From Methanobacteriota archaeon (GTDB lineage Archaea; Thermoplasmatota; Thermoplasmata; RBG-16-68-12): a stretch of 47,709 nt of DNA. A program made the position numbers and the translations under genes. The stretch is taken from the NCBI GenBank assembly GCA_020029475.1, contig JAIBJG010000001.1, forward strand, positions 1 through 47,709. Reading direction: 5' to 3'. Of this stretch, positions 36,543-43,991 are shown piece after piece (positions within the stretch are counted from its first letter, which is position 1; each line of letters begins with the position of its first letter). The notes under the pieces are model-generated. The model ran no database searches and had not been told where the DNA came from. It saw nothing but the letters and a program-made list of their open reading frames with translations.

Positions 36543-36833
36543 ATGGTCGAGGGGGAGATGGGGGTACGGGTCGAGCTTCCGGCGGGCCTGCGGGAGTACG
36601 CGGGCGGGAAGGGCTCGTTCGAGGTCCGTGCGTCGACCCTCGCGGACGCAATCCGCGAGATCAACGCGCAGCACGCGGGCCTCGCGTACCGGCTCCTCGA
36701 CGACCAGGGGCGGATGCGGAGGTTCGTCCTCGTCTTCGTGAACGAGGACCCCGTGGCCCACCTCCCGCCGGAGGACGTCCGGCTGAAGGTCGGGGACACG
36801 GTGCGGATCCTGCCCTCCGTGGCGGGTGGTTGA
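36543..36833 (+). CDS. MoaD/ThiS-family ubiquitin-like protein ending in Gly-Gly
   Basis: This 96-aa beta-grasp protein has VRVELPAGLREYAGGKGSFEV, a middle helix LADAIREINAQH and RLKVGDTVRILPSVAGG at the C-terminus. The terminal Gly-Gly is the activation/thiocarboxylation site of MoaD, ThiS and SAMP proteins. ATG 36543 is used; ATG 36558 is an alternative with a good GGGGGAG before it. No moaE, moeB or thiF gene is in the window. The downstream BNR propeller gene starts one base after its stop, which suggests coupled translation and a functional link. Confidence 0.82.
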   Translation: MVEGEMGVRVELPAGLREYAGGKGSFEVRASTLADAIREINAQHAGLAYRLLDDQGRMRRFVLVFVNEDPVAHLPPEDVRLKVGDTVRILPSVAGG

Positions 36834-36834
36834 C

Positions 36835-37953
36835 ATGGCGGACGCGAAGAAGGGCGACACGGTCGTGACGGTGGGGACGCGGAAGGGACTGTTCATCTTC
36901 CATTCGAAGGATCGGAAGCGGTGGAAGAAGCGGGGGCCGTACTTCGAGGGGGTCGAGATCCGCCACGCAATTCTCGATCCGGCGGAGGGGAAGACCCTGT
37001 ACGCCGGGGTCACGAGCGAGCACTGGGGCCCGATGGTGTCGCGGTCCACGAACCTCGGCGGCCGCTGGGAGCTGGGCAAGGAGGGCCCGCGATTCACGAA
37101 GGAGTCCGGGCTCACCGTGACGCGGATCTGGCAGCTCCAGCAGGGCGTGGACGGGTCTTTGTACGCGGGCACGGAGCCCGCGGGGCTGTTCCGGAGCGAG
37201 AACAACGGGGTCACGTGGTCCTCCGTGGACTCGTTGAACTACATGAAGGGGCGGGACAAGTGGAACCCGGGCGGCGGGGGCCTGTGCCTTCACACGATCC
37301 TCCCGTACCCGAAGGACGTCAAGCGGATGCTCATCGGGATCTCCGCGGCGGGGATCTTCGCGACGAACGATGGCGGGGACTCCTGGCGGATGTACGGCGC
37401 GGGAATCCGGGAGTACGGCAAGCAGAAGTTCGTCGACCGCGAGGACGTGAGCACGTGCGTCCACAAGATGGCCCGCGACCCGACGGACCCCGCGATCGTG
37501 TACCAGCAGAACCACGCAGGGGTCTTCCGCCGGAACCGCGGCGACTCGAGGTGGTCCCTGATGGAGAAGGGCCTTCCCATCGCCAAGAGCACGGGCGGAC
37601 CCTTTGGCTTCCCGATGGTCGCGCACCCTCACGACCGCGGCACCGCGTACCTCGTTCCCCTCGTCGGGGACTACAACCGCGTCACGCCGAACGGCGCGAT
37701 GGCGGTGTTCCGGACGACGAACGGCGGGAAGCGGTGGGACCGCCTCTCGAAGGGCCTCCCTCAGAAAGACGCGTGGTTCACGGTTCTGCGGGACGGGATG
37801 CGGGCGGACGACGGCGACCCGGCAGGGGTGTACGTCGGGACGACGACGGGCCAGCTGTACGCGAGCCGCAACGATGGGGATTCGTGGTCCCTGATTGCGG
37901 ACCACCTGCCGCAGGTCCAGTCCGTCGAGGCAGGGACGATCGGCGGCCGCTGA
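36835..37953 (+). CDS. Asp-box (BNR/sortilin-like) beta-propeller protein
   Basis: This 372-aa cytosolic-looking protein (no signal peptide) has repeated Asp-box motifs: SENNGVTW, TNDGGDSW, TTNGGKRW and SRNDGDSW, with blade sequences such as TLYAGVTSEHWGPMVSRST between them. This is a BNR/YCF48-like or sortilin-type propeller. Members are often misannotated as sialidases; catalytic residues of sialidases (Arg triad, Tyr) are not evident. ATG 36835 lies one base after the MoaD-like stop; the track start GTG 36826 is inside that gene. The coupling suggests the pair works together. Confidence 0.8.
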   Translation: MADAKKGDTVVTVGTRKGLFIFHSKDRKRWKKRGPYFEGVEIRHAILDPAEGKTLYAGVTSEHWGPMVSRSTNLGGRWELGKEGPRFTKESGLTVTRIWQLQQGVDGSLYAGTEPAGLFRSENNGVTWSSVDSLNYMKGRDKWNPGGGGLCLHTILPYPKDVKRMLIGISAAGIFATNDGGDSWRMYGAGIREYGKQKFVDREDVSTCVHKMARDPTDPAIVYQQNHAGVFRRNRGDSRWSLMEKGLPIAKSTGGPFGFPMVAHPHDRGTAYLVPLVGDYNRVTPNGAMAVFRTTNGGKRWDRLSKGLPQKDAWFTVLRDGMRADDGDPAGVYVGTTTGQLYASRNDGDSWSLIADHLPQVQSVEAGTIGGR

Positions 37954-38010
37954 GCGAGTACATTCCACAGGTCCATACGACTGGCCGCGTGGGATGGACT
38001 CGGGTGCGGG

Positions 38011-38937
38011 ATGCGGGTCTTCGTCACTGGCGGGACGGGGTTCATCGGGAGCGCGCTCGTCCGCCAGCTCGTCTCGGCGGGACATAACGTCACGGGACTG
38101 GCCCGGACTCCGGAGAAGGCCCGACGCCTCGAGGGGATGGGGGCGTCCGCGATTGTGGGGGACGTCCGGACCCCCGCCGTGCTCCGCGAAGGCGTGAATG
38201 ACGCGGACGGGGTCGCGCACCTCGCGCTCCCGAGGGCGGGGGAGAAGGACCACGAGACCGCCTCGGACGTCGCGAAGCGGGGGACCCAGGGAGTGTTGGA
38301 CGCGTGTCGGGGCCGCTCTCTGCGATCCTTCGTGTTCGCAAGCGGGGCACTCGGGATCTACCGCCACGCCCCCGGCGAGTGGATCGACGAGATGTCCCCG
38401 GAGGCGCCGACGGCCCCGCCGATGCACGAGCGGTGGATGCTCGACAACGTCGTGCGGGCCGCGCACCGGGAGTGGGGACTCCCCGCCACGATCCTCCGAC
38501 CGCCGATCGTGTACGGCCCCGCCGGGGCGTTCCGCGAGTTCTTCCTCGACCTGATGCGGCGGGGCTTCTTCCGGGTCCCCGGCGACGGCTCGTACTACGT
38601 GAACTTCGTGAGCGTCGAGGACTGCGCCGCGGCGTACCGCCTCGCGCTGGAGCGGGCCCCCGCGGGGGAAACGTTCCTCGTGGTGGACGACGAGCCCGTC
38701 ACGATGCGGGCCTTCGCGGACTTTCTCGCGGCGGAGATGGGACGACGCCGCCCCGGGAAGATCCCGCCGTTCCTCGCGAAGCTCGTGGCGGGGCGGGAAG
38801 CGGTGGACGTCATGATGGAGTCGGTCCGCCTTCGGAACCGGAAGATCAAGGAGCGCCTTGGATGGGCCCCAAAGTATCCGTCGTATCGCGACGGCATCCC
38901 GGAGGCGGTGCGGGCGTACCTCCGGCCGGCGGGGTGA
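38011..38937 (+). CDS. atypical extended SDR (NAD(P)-dependent epimerase-like)
   Basis: This 308-aa Rossmann protein begins VFVTGGTGFIGSALVRQL, the extended-SDR TGxxGxxG loop. It has ILRPPIVYGPAGAFREFF and NFVSVEDCAAAYRLAL, typical of epimerases/NmrA-like SDRs. The usual catalytic YxxxK is replaced: where Tyr-x3-Lys is expected the sequence is MHERWMLDN. It may therefore bind NAD(P) without dehydrogenase activity or use other residues. The next gene starts within 40 nt (a GTGA overlap at 38934 is possible). Confidence 0.85.
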   Translation: MRVFVTGGTGFIGSALVRQLVSAGHNVTGLARTPEKARRLEGMGASAIVGDVRTPAVLREGVNDADGVAHLALPRAGEKDHETASDVAKRGTQGVLDACRGRSLRSFVFASGALGIYRHAPGEWIDEMSPEAPTAPPMHERWMLDNVVRAAHREWGLPATILRPPIVYGPAGAFREFFLDLMRRGFFRVPGDGSYYVNFVSVEDCAAAYRLALERAPAGETFLVVDDEPVTMRAFADFLAAEMGRRRPGKIPPFLAKLVAGREAVDVMMESVRLRNRKIKERLGWAPKYPSYRDGIPEAVRAYLRPAG

Positions 38938-38975
38938 CGGGGAAAGCTCTTGGCGGGCGGGAGGTTCCTCGAACC

Positions 38976-39596
38976 GTGCTCGACGTCCTGGAGGTCCGGC
39001 TGCTGTCCGCCCTCCTCGCGGTCGGCGCCGTGATCGGGATCCTCCTGCTCCGGCAGCTCGGCCTCTCCCTCCGGGGGCCCCAGGAGGTGCGGGCGAGCGT
39101 TCCGATGCCCCGGGTCCTGGAGGTCCTGTGGCCCGCCGTGGTGAACCTGCCGACCGTCGCCGTCTTCGCGGGGGCGGGCTGGCCCGAGCTCCTGTACGCC
39201 ACACCCCTCCACGTCTCGTTCCCGGGGGATACCGCCATCCAGGTCCTCGGGTTCGTGGCCTTCGGAATCGGCGGGCTCCTCGCCCTCCAGGCGTTCCGCC
39301 ACCTCGGGAAGCACATGGTCGTCCAGATCGCCGTGGCGCGGGACCACCGCCTCGTCACGAGCGGACCGTACGCGCGGATCCGCCACCCCGCGTACACGGG
39401 GGCGATCCTCCTGTCCGTCGGTGCCGGGCTCTTCTTCCTGAACCTCGTGTTCCTCGTGAACCTCGTCCTCGTGGTCGCCCTCGCAACGTATCGCGCGCGG
39501 CTCGAGGAGCGACTCCTCTCGTCCCCCCAGGGGTTCGGCCTCCAGTACCGGGCGTACGTCGCGCGGACGGGTCGGTTCCTGCCGCGGCTCCGCTAG
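38976..39596 (+). CDS. isoprenylcysteine carboxyl methyltransferase-like (ICMT/PEMT family) membrane protein
   Basis: This 206-aa membrane protein has about five TM segments and the conserved C-terminal core RHPAYTGAILLSVG, followed by RARLEERLL and YRAYVARTGRFLP. That is the SAM-binding signature of ICMT/PEMT-family integral membrane methyltransferases. The start is GTG 38976 with GGCGGGAGG upstream; GTG 38934, which would overlap the SDR stop as GTGA, is an alternative. The stop overlaps the convergent HExxH gene stop (39593-39596). The substrate is not known. Confidence 0.82.
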   Translation: MLDVLEVRLLSALLAVGAVIGILLLRQLGLSLRGPQEVRASVPMPRVLEVLWPAVVNLPTVAVFAGAGWPELLYATPLHVSFPGDTAIQVLGFVAFGIGGLLALQAFRHLGKHMVVQIAVARDHRLVTSGPYARIRHPAYTGAILLSVGAGLFFLNLVFLVNLVLVVALATYRARLEERLLSSPQGFGLQYRAYVARTGRFLPRLR

Positions 39597-40123
39597 CGGC
39601 GCTTCCGCTTCGGGGCCGGGACCTTCAGCCCGATGTTCCGCGCGAGGCGACGCCAGTCCTTGTCGTCCATCCACGGGACCTTGAGGTACTCGAGGACCTC
39701 CTTGTCCGTCATCCCGAGGCGCCGGCCCTCCGCGATGCACACCCGGTACGCCTCGATCTCCGTGGGGGCGGTGGAGTACTCGAACCCTTCCGGGAACAGC
39801 TTCCGACCGTCCCCGAACTGCTTCACGTGGACGAGCTCGTGGACGACGTCGAGGTAGATGTCCCTCGGGTTCCCGGTCCTCAGGTAGTGCGCGGACACGA
39901 CGAGGTGGCCGTCCTCGTCGCTAACGCCCATGTACCCCCACTTCGAGGAGAAGAACTCGACCTTCAGGGATCGCAGGACGCGGGAGGTCTGCGCGCCGAA
40001 TGTCTTCCGGACCGCCTCGACCTGGTCGAAGCCTTTGAAGTACCTCGTGAACGGCCGGTACTCGATCTTCACGTTCCGCGGGAACCAGACCCCGACGCTC
40101 CGGGGGTCGAACTTCTTCGCCAT
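39593..40123 (-). CDS. HExxH protein, putative zinc peptidase
   Basis: This 176-aa protein has DVVHELVHVKQFGDG, an HExxH zinc site preceded by hydrophobic helix residues, and a downstream EIEAYRVCIAEGRRLG with Glu residues suited as a third ligand. No signal peptide or TM is visible. The C-terminus is Lys/Arg-rich (PAPKRKRR). A named family is not clear; it looks like a minimal gluzincin similar to SprT/DUF-type archaeal proteins. A TATA-like CTTGATTTGC near 40145-40154 precedes ATG 40123. It is convergent with the ICMT-like gene and sits 42 nt after the Cys-rich miniORF. Confidence 0.72.
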   Translation of the reverse strand: MAKKFDPRSVGVWFPRNVKIEYRPFTRYFKGFDQVEAVRKTFGAQTSRVLRSLKVEFFSSKWGYMGVSDEDGHLVVSAHYLRTGNPRDIYLDVVHELVHVKQFGDGRKLFPEGFEYSTAPTEIEAYRVCIAEGRRLGMTDKEVLEYLKVPWMDDKDWRRLARNIGLKVPAPKRKRR

Positions 40124-40165
40124 GGACCCGCCGGAATCCGAGGAGGCAAATCAAGGTGCGGGTGG

Positions 40166-40273
40166 CTACCGCGGGCGGCACTCGAGCCGGCATCCGGGGT
40201 CGCAGGGCCCGCAGCCCCGGGCCTCGCGGGCCTTCTCCCGCACGAGCGCGTCCACGAGGGCGGTCGAGATCAC
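40166..40273 (-). CDS. 35-aa Cys-rich peptide, translationally coupled to the arsM-like gene
   Basis: This ORF is far below the track cutoff and has no independent start entry. The arsM-like gene ends AAG-GAG-GCG-AGG-ACG-TGA; the GTG that overlaps its TGA (GTGA) opens VISTALVDALVREKAREARG then CGPCDPGCRLEC and RPR-stop. Four Cys in C-x2-C-x3-C-x3-C could bind a thiophilic metal or metalloid such as As(III), or an Fe-S cluster. The first half is a helix. I do not recognise a family. The 4-nt overlap is the usual coupling geometry in this window. A -1 frameshift fusing it to the methyltransferase tail is also possible. Confidence 0.55.
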   Translation of the reverse strand: MISTALVDALVREKAREARGCGPCDPGCRLECRPR

Positions 40274-41001
40274 GTCCTCGCCTCCTTCGGCTTGATCGCG
40301 CGGAGGGTCAGGGCGGACGCGTCGACCCCTGCGGGGCTCTCCCGCCACGGCCGGTCCTCGATCACGTGCAGATCCTCGAACCCCGCACCCCGGATCGTCG
40401 TCAGGTAGTCGGCACGGAGCATCGCGTTCGACACGCATCCGCAGTCGTCGTCCATGATCAGGAGGGGTCTCTCCTGGACGATGTCCGAGATCACGAGCCG
40501 TCCGCCGGGCCTCAAGACCCGGAACGCCTCCCGGAACACGGCCGTCTTGTCCGGGCTCAGGTTGATCACGCAGTTGCTAAGGACGACGTCTGCGGTCCCG
40601 TCCTCCACGGGGAGGGTCTCGATGACGCCCTCGCGGAACTCCACGTTCCGTGCGCCCGTCGAGGCCGCCGCCCGCCGCGCGCGGTCCAGCATCTCCGGCG
40701 TCATGTCCACGCCGATCGCCCGCCCTCTCGGGCCCACGCGGCTCGCGGCGAGGAACACGTCCACGCCCGCCCCGCTCCCGAGGTCCACGACGACCTCGCC
40801 GTCCTGGAGGTCCGCATGGCGGACGGGGTTCCCGCTCCCCTCGCCGAGGAACGCCTCCTCGGGGATCCGCGCGAGTTCCTCCTTCGAATACCCCGCGGGG
40901 CTGCAGCAGCCCGGCCCGCAACAGTCCTCCGCGGTCGAGACCGCCTTCCTTCCGTACTGCTCCCGCACCCGTGCCCGGATCGTGTCCGTGTCTGCGTTCA
41001 T
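40270..41001 (-). CDS. arsM: arsenite methyltransferase-like SAM enzyme (ArsM family)
   Basis: This 243-aa methyltransferase has an N-terminal Cys cluster EDCCGPGCCSPAGY (Cys27, 28, 32, 33), the SAM loop VVVDLGSGAGVDVFLAASRVG, IGVDMTPEMLDRAR, NVEFREGVIETLP, NCVINLSPDKTAVF and DCGCVSNAMLRADYL, all as in archaeal ArsM. One conserved Cys is altered: the usual GCGNP is GSGNP here. ArsM methylates As(III) using Cys-bound arsenic. The N-terminal and CGC cysteines may compensate, or the substrate may differ. ATG 41001 is downstream of a TATA-like CTATTTAAGA (41031-41040). The divergent TrmB-type gene shares this promoter region. Confidence 0.85.
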   Translation of the reverse strand: MNADTDTIRARVREQYGRKAVSTAEDCCGPGCCSPAGYSKEELARIPEEAFLGEGSGNPVRHADLQDGEVVVDLGSGAGVDVFLAASRVGPRGRAIGVDMTPEMLDRARRAAASTGARNVEFREGVIETLPVEDGTADVVLSNCVINLSPDKTAVFREAFRVLRPGGRLVISDIVQERPLLIMDDDCGCVSNAMLRADYLTTIRGAGFEDLHVIEDRPWRESPAGVDASALTLRAIKPKEART

Positions 41002-41006
41002 ACTAT

Positions 41007-41040
41007 CTACTACCACAATGTAGTAGAGAATCTTAAATAG
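41007..41040. promoter_or_regulatory. shared promoter/operator between arsM-like and TrmB-type genes
   Basis: TCTTAAATAG (41031-41040) is centred 28 nt before ATG 41064 (plus) and, read on the minus strand, about 34 nt before ATG 41001. An inverted repeat CTACTAC (41007-41013)/GTAGTAG (41020-41026) with a 6-nt spacer lies over the arsM-side start region. It is a candidate operator for the TrmB-type regulator. Confidence 0.6.
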
Positions 41041-41063
41041 CCTCCCTTCCATCCGCTGAGGAG

Positions 41064-41855
41064 ATGACGGAAGCCCGGACGAGGGCGAACGTGCTCCTCG
41101 AAGAGGCCGCGAGGCCGTCCCTGGAGGAGATCGCGGCGACGTTGCGGGATCTCGGGATCGGCGGATACGCGGCGGACGCCTTCTGCGCGCTCGTGCGCGT
41201 GCCCAACGCCACGGCGGGGGACCTCATGCTGAAGACGGGAATCCCGGACTCCAAGATCTATTACGCCCTCGACGAGCTCGCGGAGAAGGGGCTGGTCGAG
41301 GTCCAGGCGGGGAAGCCGAAGACGTACCGCGCGGTCCCCTCCCGGGAGGCGGAGGCCCGCCTCGCGGGGGTCCTCGACGCGAAGCATGAGCGGGAGCGGG
41401 GGGCCGTGAAGCGGGTGTCCGCGCTCCTCGAGCCGCTCCGGGCCGCGATGACGTCCCCGTCGACGGACCTGGCGTTCATCGTGAAGGGCCTGCCGAACGT
41501 CGTCGCGCGAGCGCAGTCGATGATCGCGTCGGCGCGGCGGGAGGTCGTCGTGCTCGCATCGGACGAGGCGTTCTTCCGCAAACTCGAGGCGGACCTCGTG
41601 AAGGCGGGCCGCCGTCGGGTGAAGCTCCGGATCGCGGTGCCCGACATCACCATCGACAAGGACCTCGAGAAGTCCGCGGAGCTGCGGGCCATTGTCTGCT
41701 CGTGCATGATCCTCGTCGTCGACGGGCAGCAGGTCCTCACGGTGACCCGGACGACCGCGGACGAGGCGTACGGGATTACGTCCACGGACGAGACCCTCGT
41801 GCGGCTCGGGATGGAGTACTGGGAGAGCCCGCGCTGCTGCGTGGAATGCGACTAG
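41064..41855 (+). CDS. TrmB-family transcriptional regulator with C-terminal Cys cluster
   Basis: This 263-aa protein has an N-terminal TrmB winged helix (LRDLGIGGYAADAFCALVRVPNATAGDLMLKTGIPDSKIYYALDELAEKGLVE, ~30-80), a linker helix, and a C-terminal sensing domain (SMIASARREVVVLASDEAFF). That domain carries Cys212-Ser-Cys214 in IVCSCMILV, and the protein ends ESPRCCVECD with Cys258, 259 and 262. Sugar-sensing TrmB proteins do not usually have this Cys set. Divergence from the arsM-like gene across an inverted repeat suggests that it senses a thiophilic metalloid and controls arsM; this is inference. ATG 41064 is at leaderless distance from TCTTAAATAG. Confidence 0.8.
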   Translation: MTEARTRANVLLEEAARPSLEEIAATLRDLGIGGYAADAFCALVRVPNATAGDLMLKTGIPDSKIYYALDELAEKGLVEVQAGKPKTYRAVPSREAEARLAGVLDAKHERERGAVKRVSALLEPLRAAMTSPSTDLAFIVKGLPNVVARAQSMIASARREVVVLASDEAFFRKLEADLVKAGRRRVKLRIAVPDITIDKDLEKSAELRAIVCSCMILVVDGQQVLTVTRTTADEAYGITSTDETLVRLGMEYWESPRCCVECD

Positions 41856-41879
41856 AACGGGAGCGGGAATCAGAAGGGT

Positions 41880-41900
41880 GCCCCGCGGGGTTCGCGGGGC
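41880..41900. terminator. GC hairpin between convergent TrmB-type and BNR/PKD genes
   Basis: GCCCCGCG (41880-41887), a 5-nt loop and CGCGGGGC (41893-41900) form a perfect 8-bp stem. TTCTT follows on the plus strand. It lies 24 nt after the TrmB stop and just beyond the stop of the minus-strand gene. Confidence 0.45.
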
Positions 41901-41915
41901 TTCTTGGTCGCTCCC

Positions 41916-43889
41916 TCAGGCGGGCGGCGGGGGCGGGAGCTGGGAGTTCTGCGAGGGCGGGATCGGCCTCCCTTGCGGCTTCTCCCGGCGCCGCCACATC
42001 GTGAACGCGAGAAGCCCGACGACTGCCAGGCCCACCGCGAGGATCGCGATGATCCAGTCCAGCGTGTGGATCATCCCCAGGAGCTCCCCGGTCGTTGGGG
42101 AGACCGGGCGGACCGTCACCGTGAACCGTACGGTCTGGGAATTCCCTTCCGAGTCCGTCACCGTCAGGGAGGCGTCGTACGTCCCTCGGGTCGCGTACAC
42201 GTGGGTGACCGCGGCCTGGGAGGAGGTCGAGTTGTCGCCGAAGTCCCACAGGTACACCGCAACGCCGACGTTGTCCGTGGAGCCGCTCGCGTCGAAGAAG
42301 AGAGGCTGCCCCTCGTCGACGGTCCGGTCTCCGCCGCCCCGCACCATGGGGGCGATCGTGTCCCGCACCGTGATCGTCACGACGGTCGAACCCGCGTTCC
42401 CGGACCGGTCCGTGACCGTGAGGGTCGCGGAGTACGTGCCGGGGCTCGCGTACGCGTGGCTCACGGAGACTCCGCTGCCGGTCGTCCCGTCGCCGAAGTC
42501 CCAGGCGTACGTCGCGATCCCGAGGTTGTCCGTCGAGGCGGTGCCGGCGAGGACGAGACCCACGCCCTGGTCCACGGTCCGGCTCGCGCCCGCGTCCGCG
42601 GTGGGGGCGACGACGTCCAGGGCGGACGTGAACACGTCCTGCCCGGACATCCGGCCGTCGAGCCAGGCGACGAACGTGTTCCCGGAGCCGTCGACGGTGA
42701 TCGTCGTCATGTCCTGGACATTCGTGGAGAGGGAGTCATCCGTGACCTTCATGTTCGACTCCCACGCGAGGCCGTCCGGGGAGGACGCGCTGTAGACGTC
42801 CCGCCACGTCGAGCCGCGGGTCCGCTCGTCCGCCCAGGCCGCGTGGACCCGGCCCGCGTTCGCCGCGAGGCTCGGGGACCCCTGGTACACCGCACCGAGG
42901 TCGTCGTTTACCCGGGCGTTCGCCGCGAAGGAGGCGCCGCCGTTGATCGAGCGGGTCCCATAGATGTCCGGGCCCGTGTTCGTGTCCCGACTGTCCGACC
43001 AGGCGACGTAGACCGTGTTGAGGGCGTCGATGGCGACATCCGGCGCGCTCTGGGGCCGGTTCCCCGTGTCGTCGTTCAGGAAGAAGTTCGGGGACCATGT
43101 GGCCCCGAGGTCTGTGGACTTCGAGAAGTAGATGTCCGAGCCGCGAGCGCCGTTCCGCGGGTCCGTCCACACTGCGTAGACGGAGCGGTCCGACGCGACC
43201 GCGATCGCGGGCTCGCCCTGCTCCGCGCCGACCGCGTCGTTGTTCACGCGGAGGCTCGGGTTGAAGCTGAGCCCGCCATCCGTCGAGTTCGCGTAGTAGA
43301 TGTCGGGCCCCGTGGAGAAGGCGTTCCGCCCGTCCGTCCACATCACGTGGATCAGGCCCGTCCCGTCCACCGCGACGTCGGGCTGGGTCTGGAAGGTCGC
43401 GGTCACGTCGTTCACGCGGACGTTCGCGGAGAAGCTCAGGCCCCGGTCCGTGGACTTCGAGAAGAACACGTCCTGGTTCCCGTTCCGGTTGTCCGTCCAG
43501 GCGAGGTAGATGACCGCGTTGTGGTCGATGAACAGGGACGGCTCCGTCTGGAACGCGCCCCCGATGTCGTTGTTCACCTTGAACGGCGCGGACCACGTCC
43601 GACCGCCGTCCATCGACTTCGTGAAGAAGAGGTCCGCCTGGGTCGTGGACCCGCCCCACCCGCCGAATGCGAGGTAGAGGACGCCCTCGCCGTCGATTCC
43701 GATCGAGGGCTGATACCCGGTGTACGCCGGGGGTGCGTTCACGATCACGTTCGGGCCGAACCACGGGGCCGTGGGCGCGGCCGCAGGCACGGGCACTGCG
43801 AACGCGAGGAGGCCCGCGGCCGCGAAGGCCACGACGAGGCTCGCCACGATCGTCCGGGATGCCCAGCGGGGGGAGACGGTAGAAGACAT
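41916..43889 (-). CDS. secreted, membrane-anchored BNR-propeller and PKD-domain protein
   Basis: This is a 657-aa surface protein. Residues ~12-35 are a signal peptide (TIVASLVVAFAAAGLLAFAVP, then VPAAAP). A propeller follows with five Asp boxes (SMDGGRTW, STDRGLSF, STDGGLSF, STDLGATW, SINGGASF). Two PKD domains (WDFGDGTTG and WDFGDNSTS) lie at ~430-600. One C-terminal TM (IIAILAVGLAVVGLLAFTMW) with a basic, Pro-rich tail anchors it. PKD domains usually mediate surface interactions; no catalytic sialidase residues are evident. ATG 43889 is chosen because AAGGAGAAG is a good Shine-Dalgarno at 43899-43907; GTG 43895 is the track start. A TATA-like CTTAAGTAA sits near 43929-43937. Confidence 0.85.
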   Translation of the reverse strand: MSSTVSPRWASRTIVASLVVAFAAAGLLAFAVPVPAAAPTAPWFGPNVIVNAPPAYTGYQPSIGIDGEGVLYLAFGGWGGSTTQADLFFTKSMDGGRTWSAPFKVNNDIGGAFQTEPSLFIDHNAVIYLAWTDNRNGNQDVFFSKSTDRGLSFSANVRVNDVTATFQTQPDVAVDGTGLIHVMWTDGRNAFSTGPDIYYANSTDGGLSFNPSLRVNNDAVGAEQGEPAIAVASDRSVYAVWTDPRNGARGSDIYFSKSTDLGATWSPNFFLNDDTGNRPQSAPDVAIDALNTVYVAWSDSRDTNTGPDIYGTRSINGGASFAANARVNDDLGAVYQGSPSLAANAGRVHAAWADERTRGSTWRDVYSASSPDGLAWESNMKVTDDSLSTNVQDMTTITVDGSGNTFVAWLDGRMSGQDVFTSALDVVAPTADAGASRTVDQGVGLVLAGTASTDNLGIATYAWDFGDGTTGSGVSVSHAYASPGTYSATLTVTDRSGNAGSTVVTITVRDTIAPMVRGGGDRTVDEGQPLFFDASGSTDNVGVAVYLWDFGDNSTSSQAAVTHVYATRGTYDASLTVTDSEGNSQTVRFTVTVRPVSPTTGELLGMIHTLDWIIAILAVGLAVVGLLAFTMWRRREKPQGRPIPPSQNSQLPPPPPA

Positions 43890-43991
43890 CGCCACACTTC
43901 TCCTTGTGGAAACGTGTCGTTCGACCCGCGTTACTTAAGGAGAACGGTCCGGTTATCGAATGGAAGATTCACCCAAGGGGTGAGTGGACCG

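Noticed and set aside
36661-39204. Minus-strand 847-aa ORF
   Set aside because: It is entirely antisense to the MoaD-like, propeller and SDR genes, with Arg/Pro-rich shadow composition and no recognisable motif.
40274-40438. N-terminal part of the 90-aa minus ORF containing the Cys-rich peptide
   Set aside because: It is an alternative frame inside arsM. Only the segment after the GTGA overlap has a plausible start and a distinctive Cys motif.
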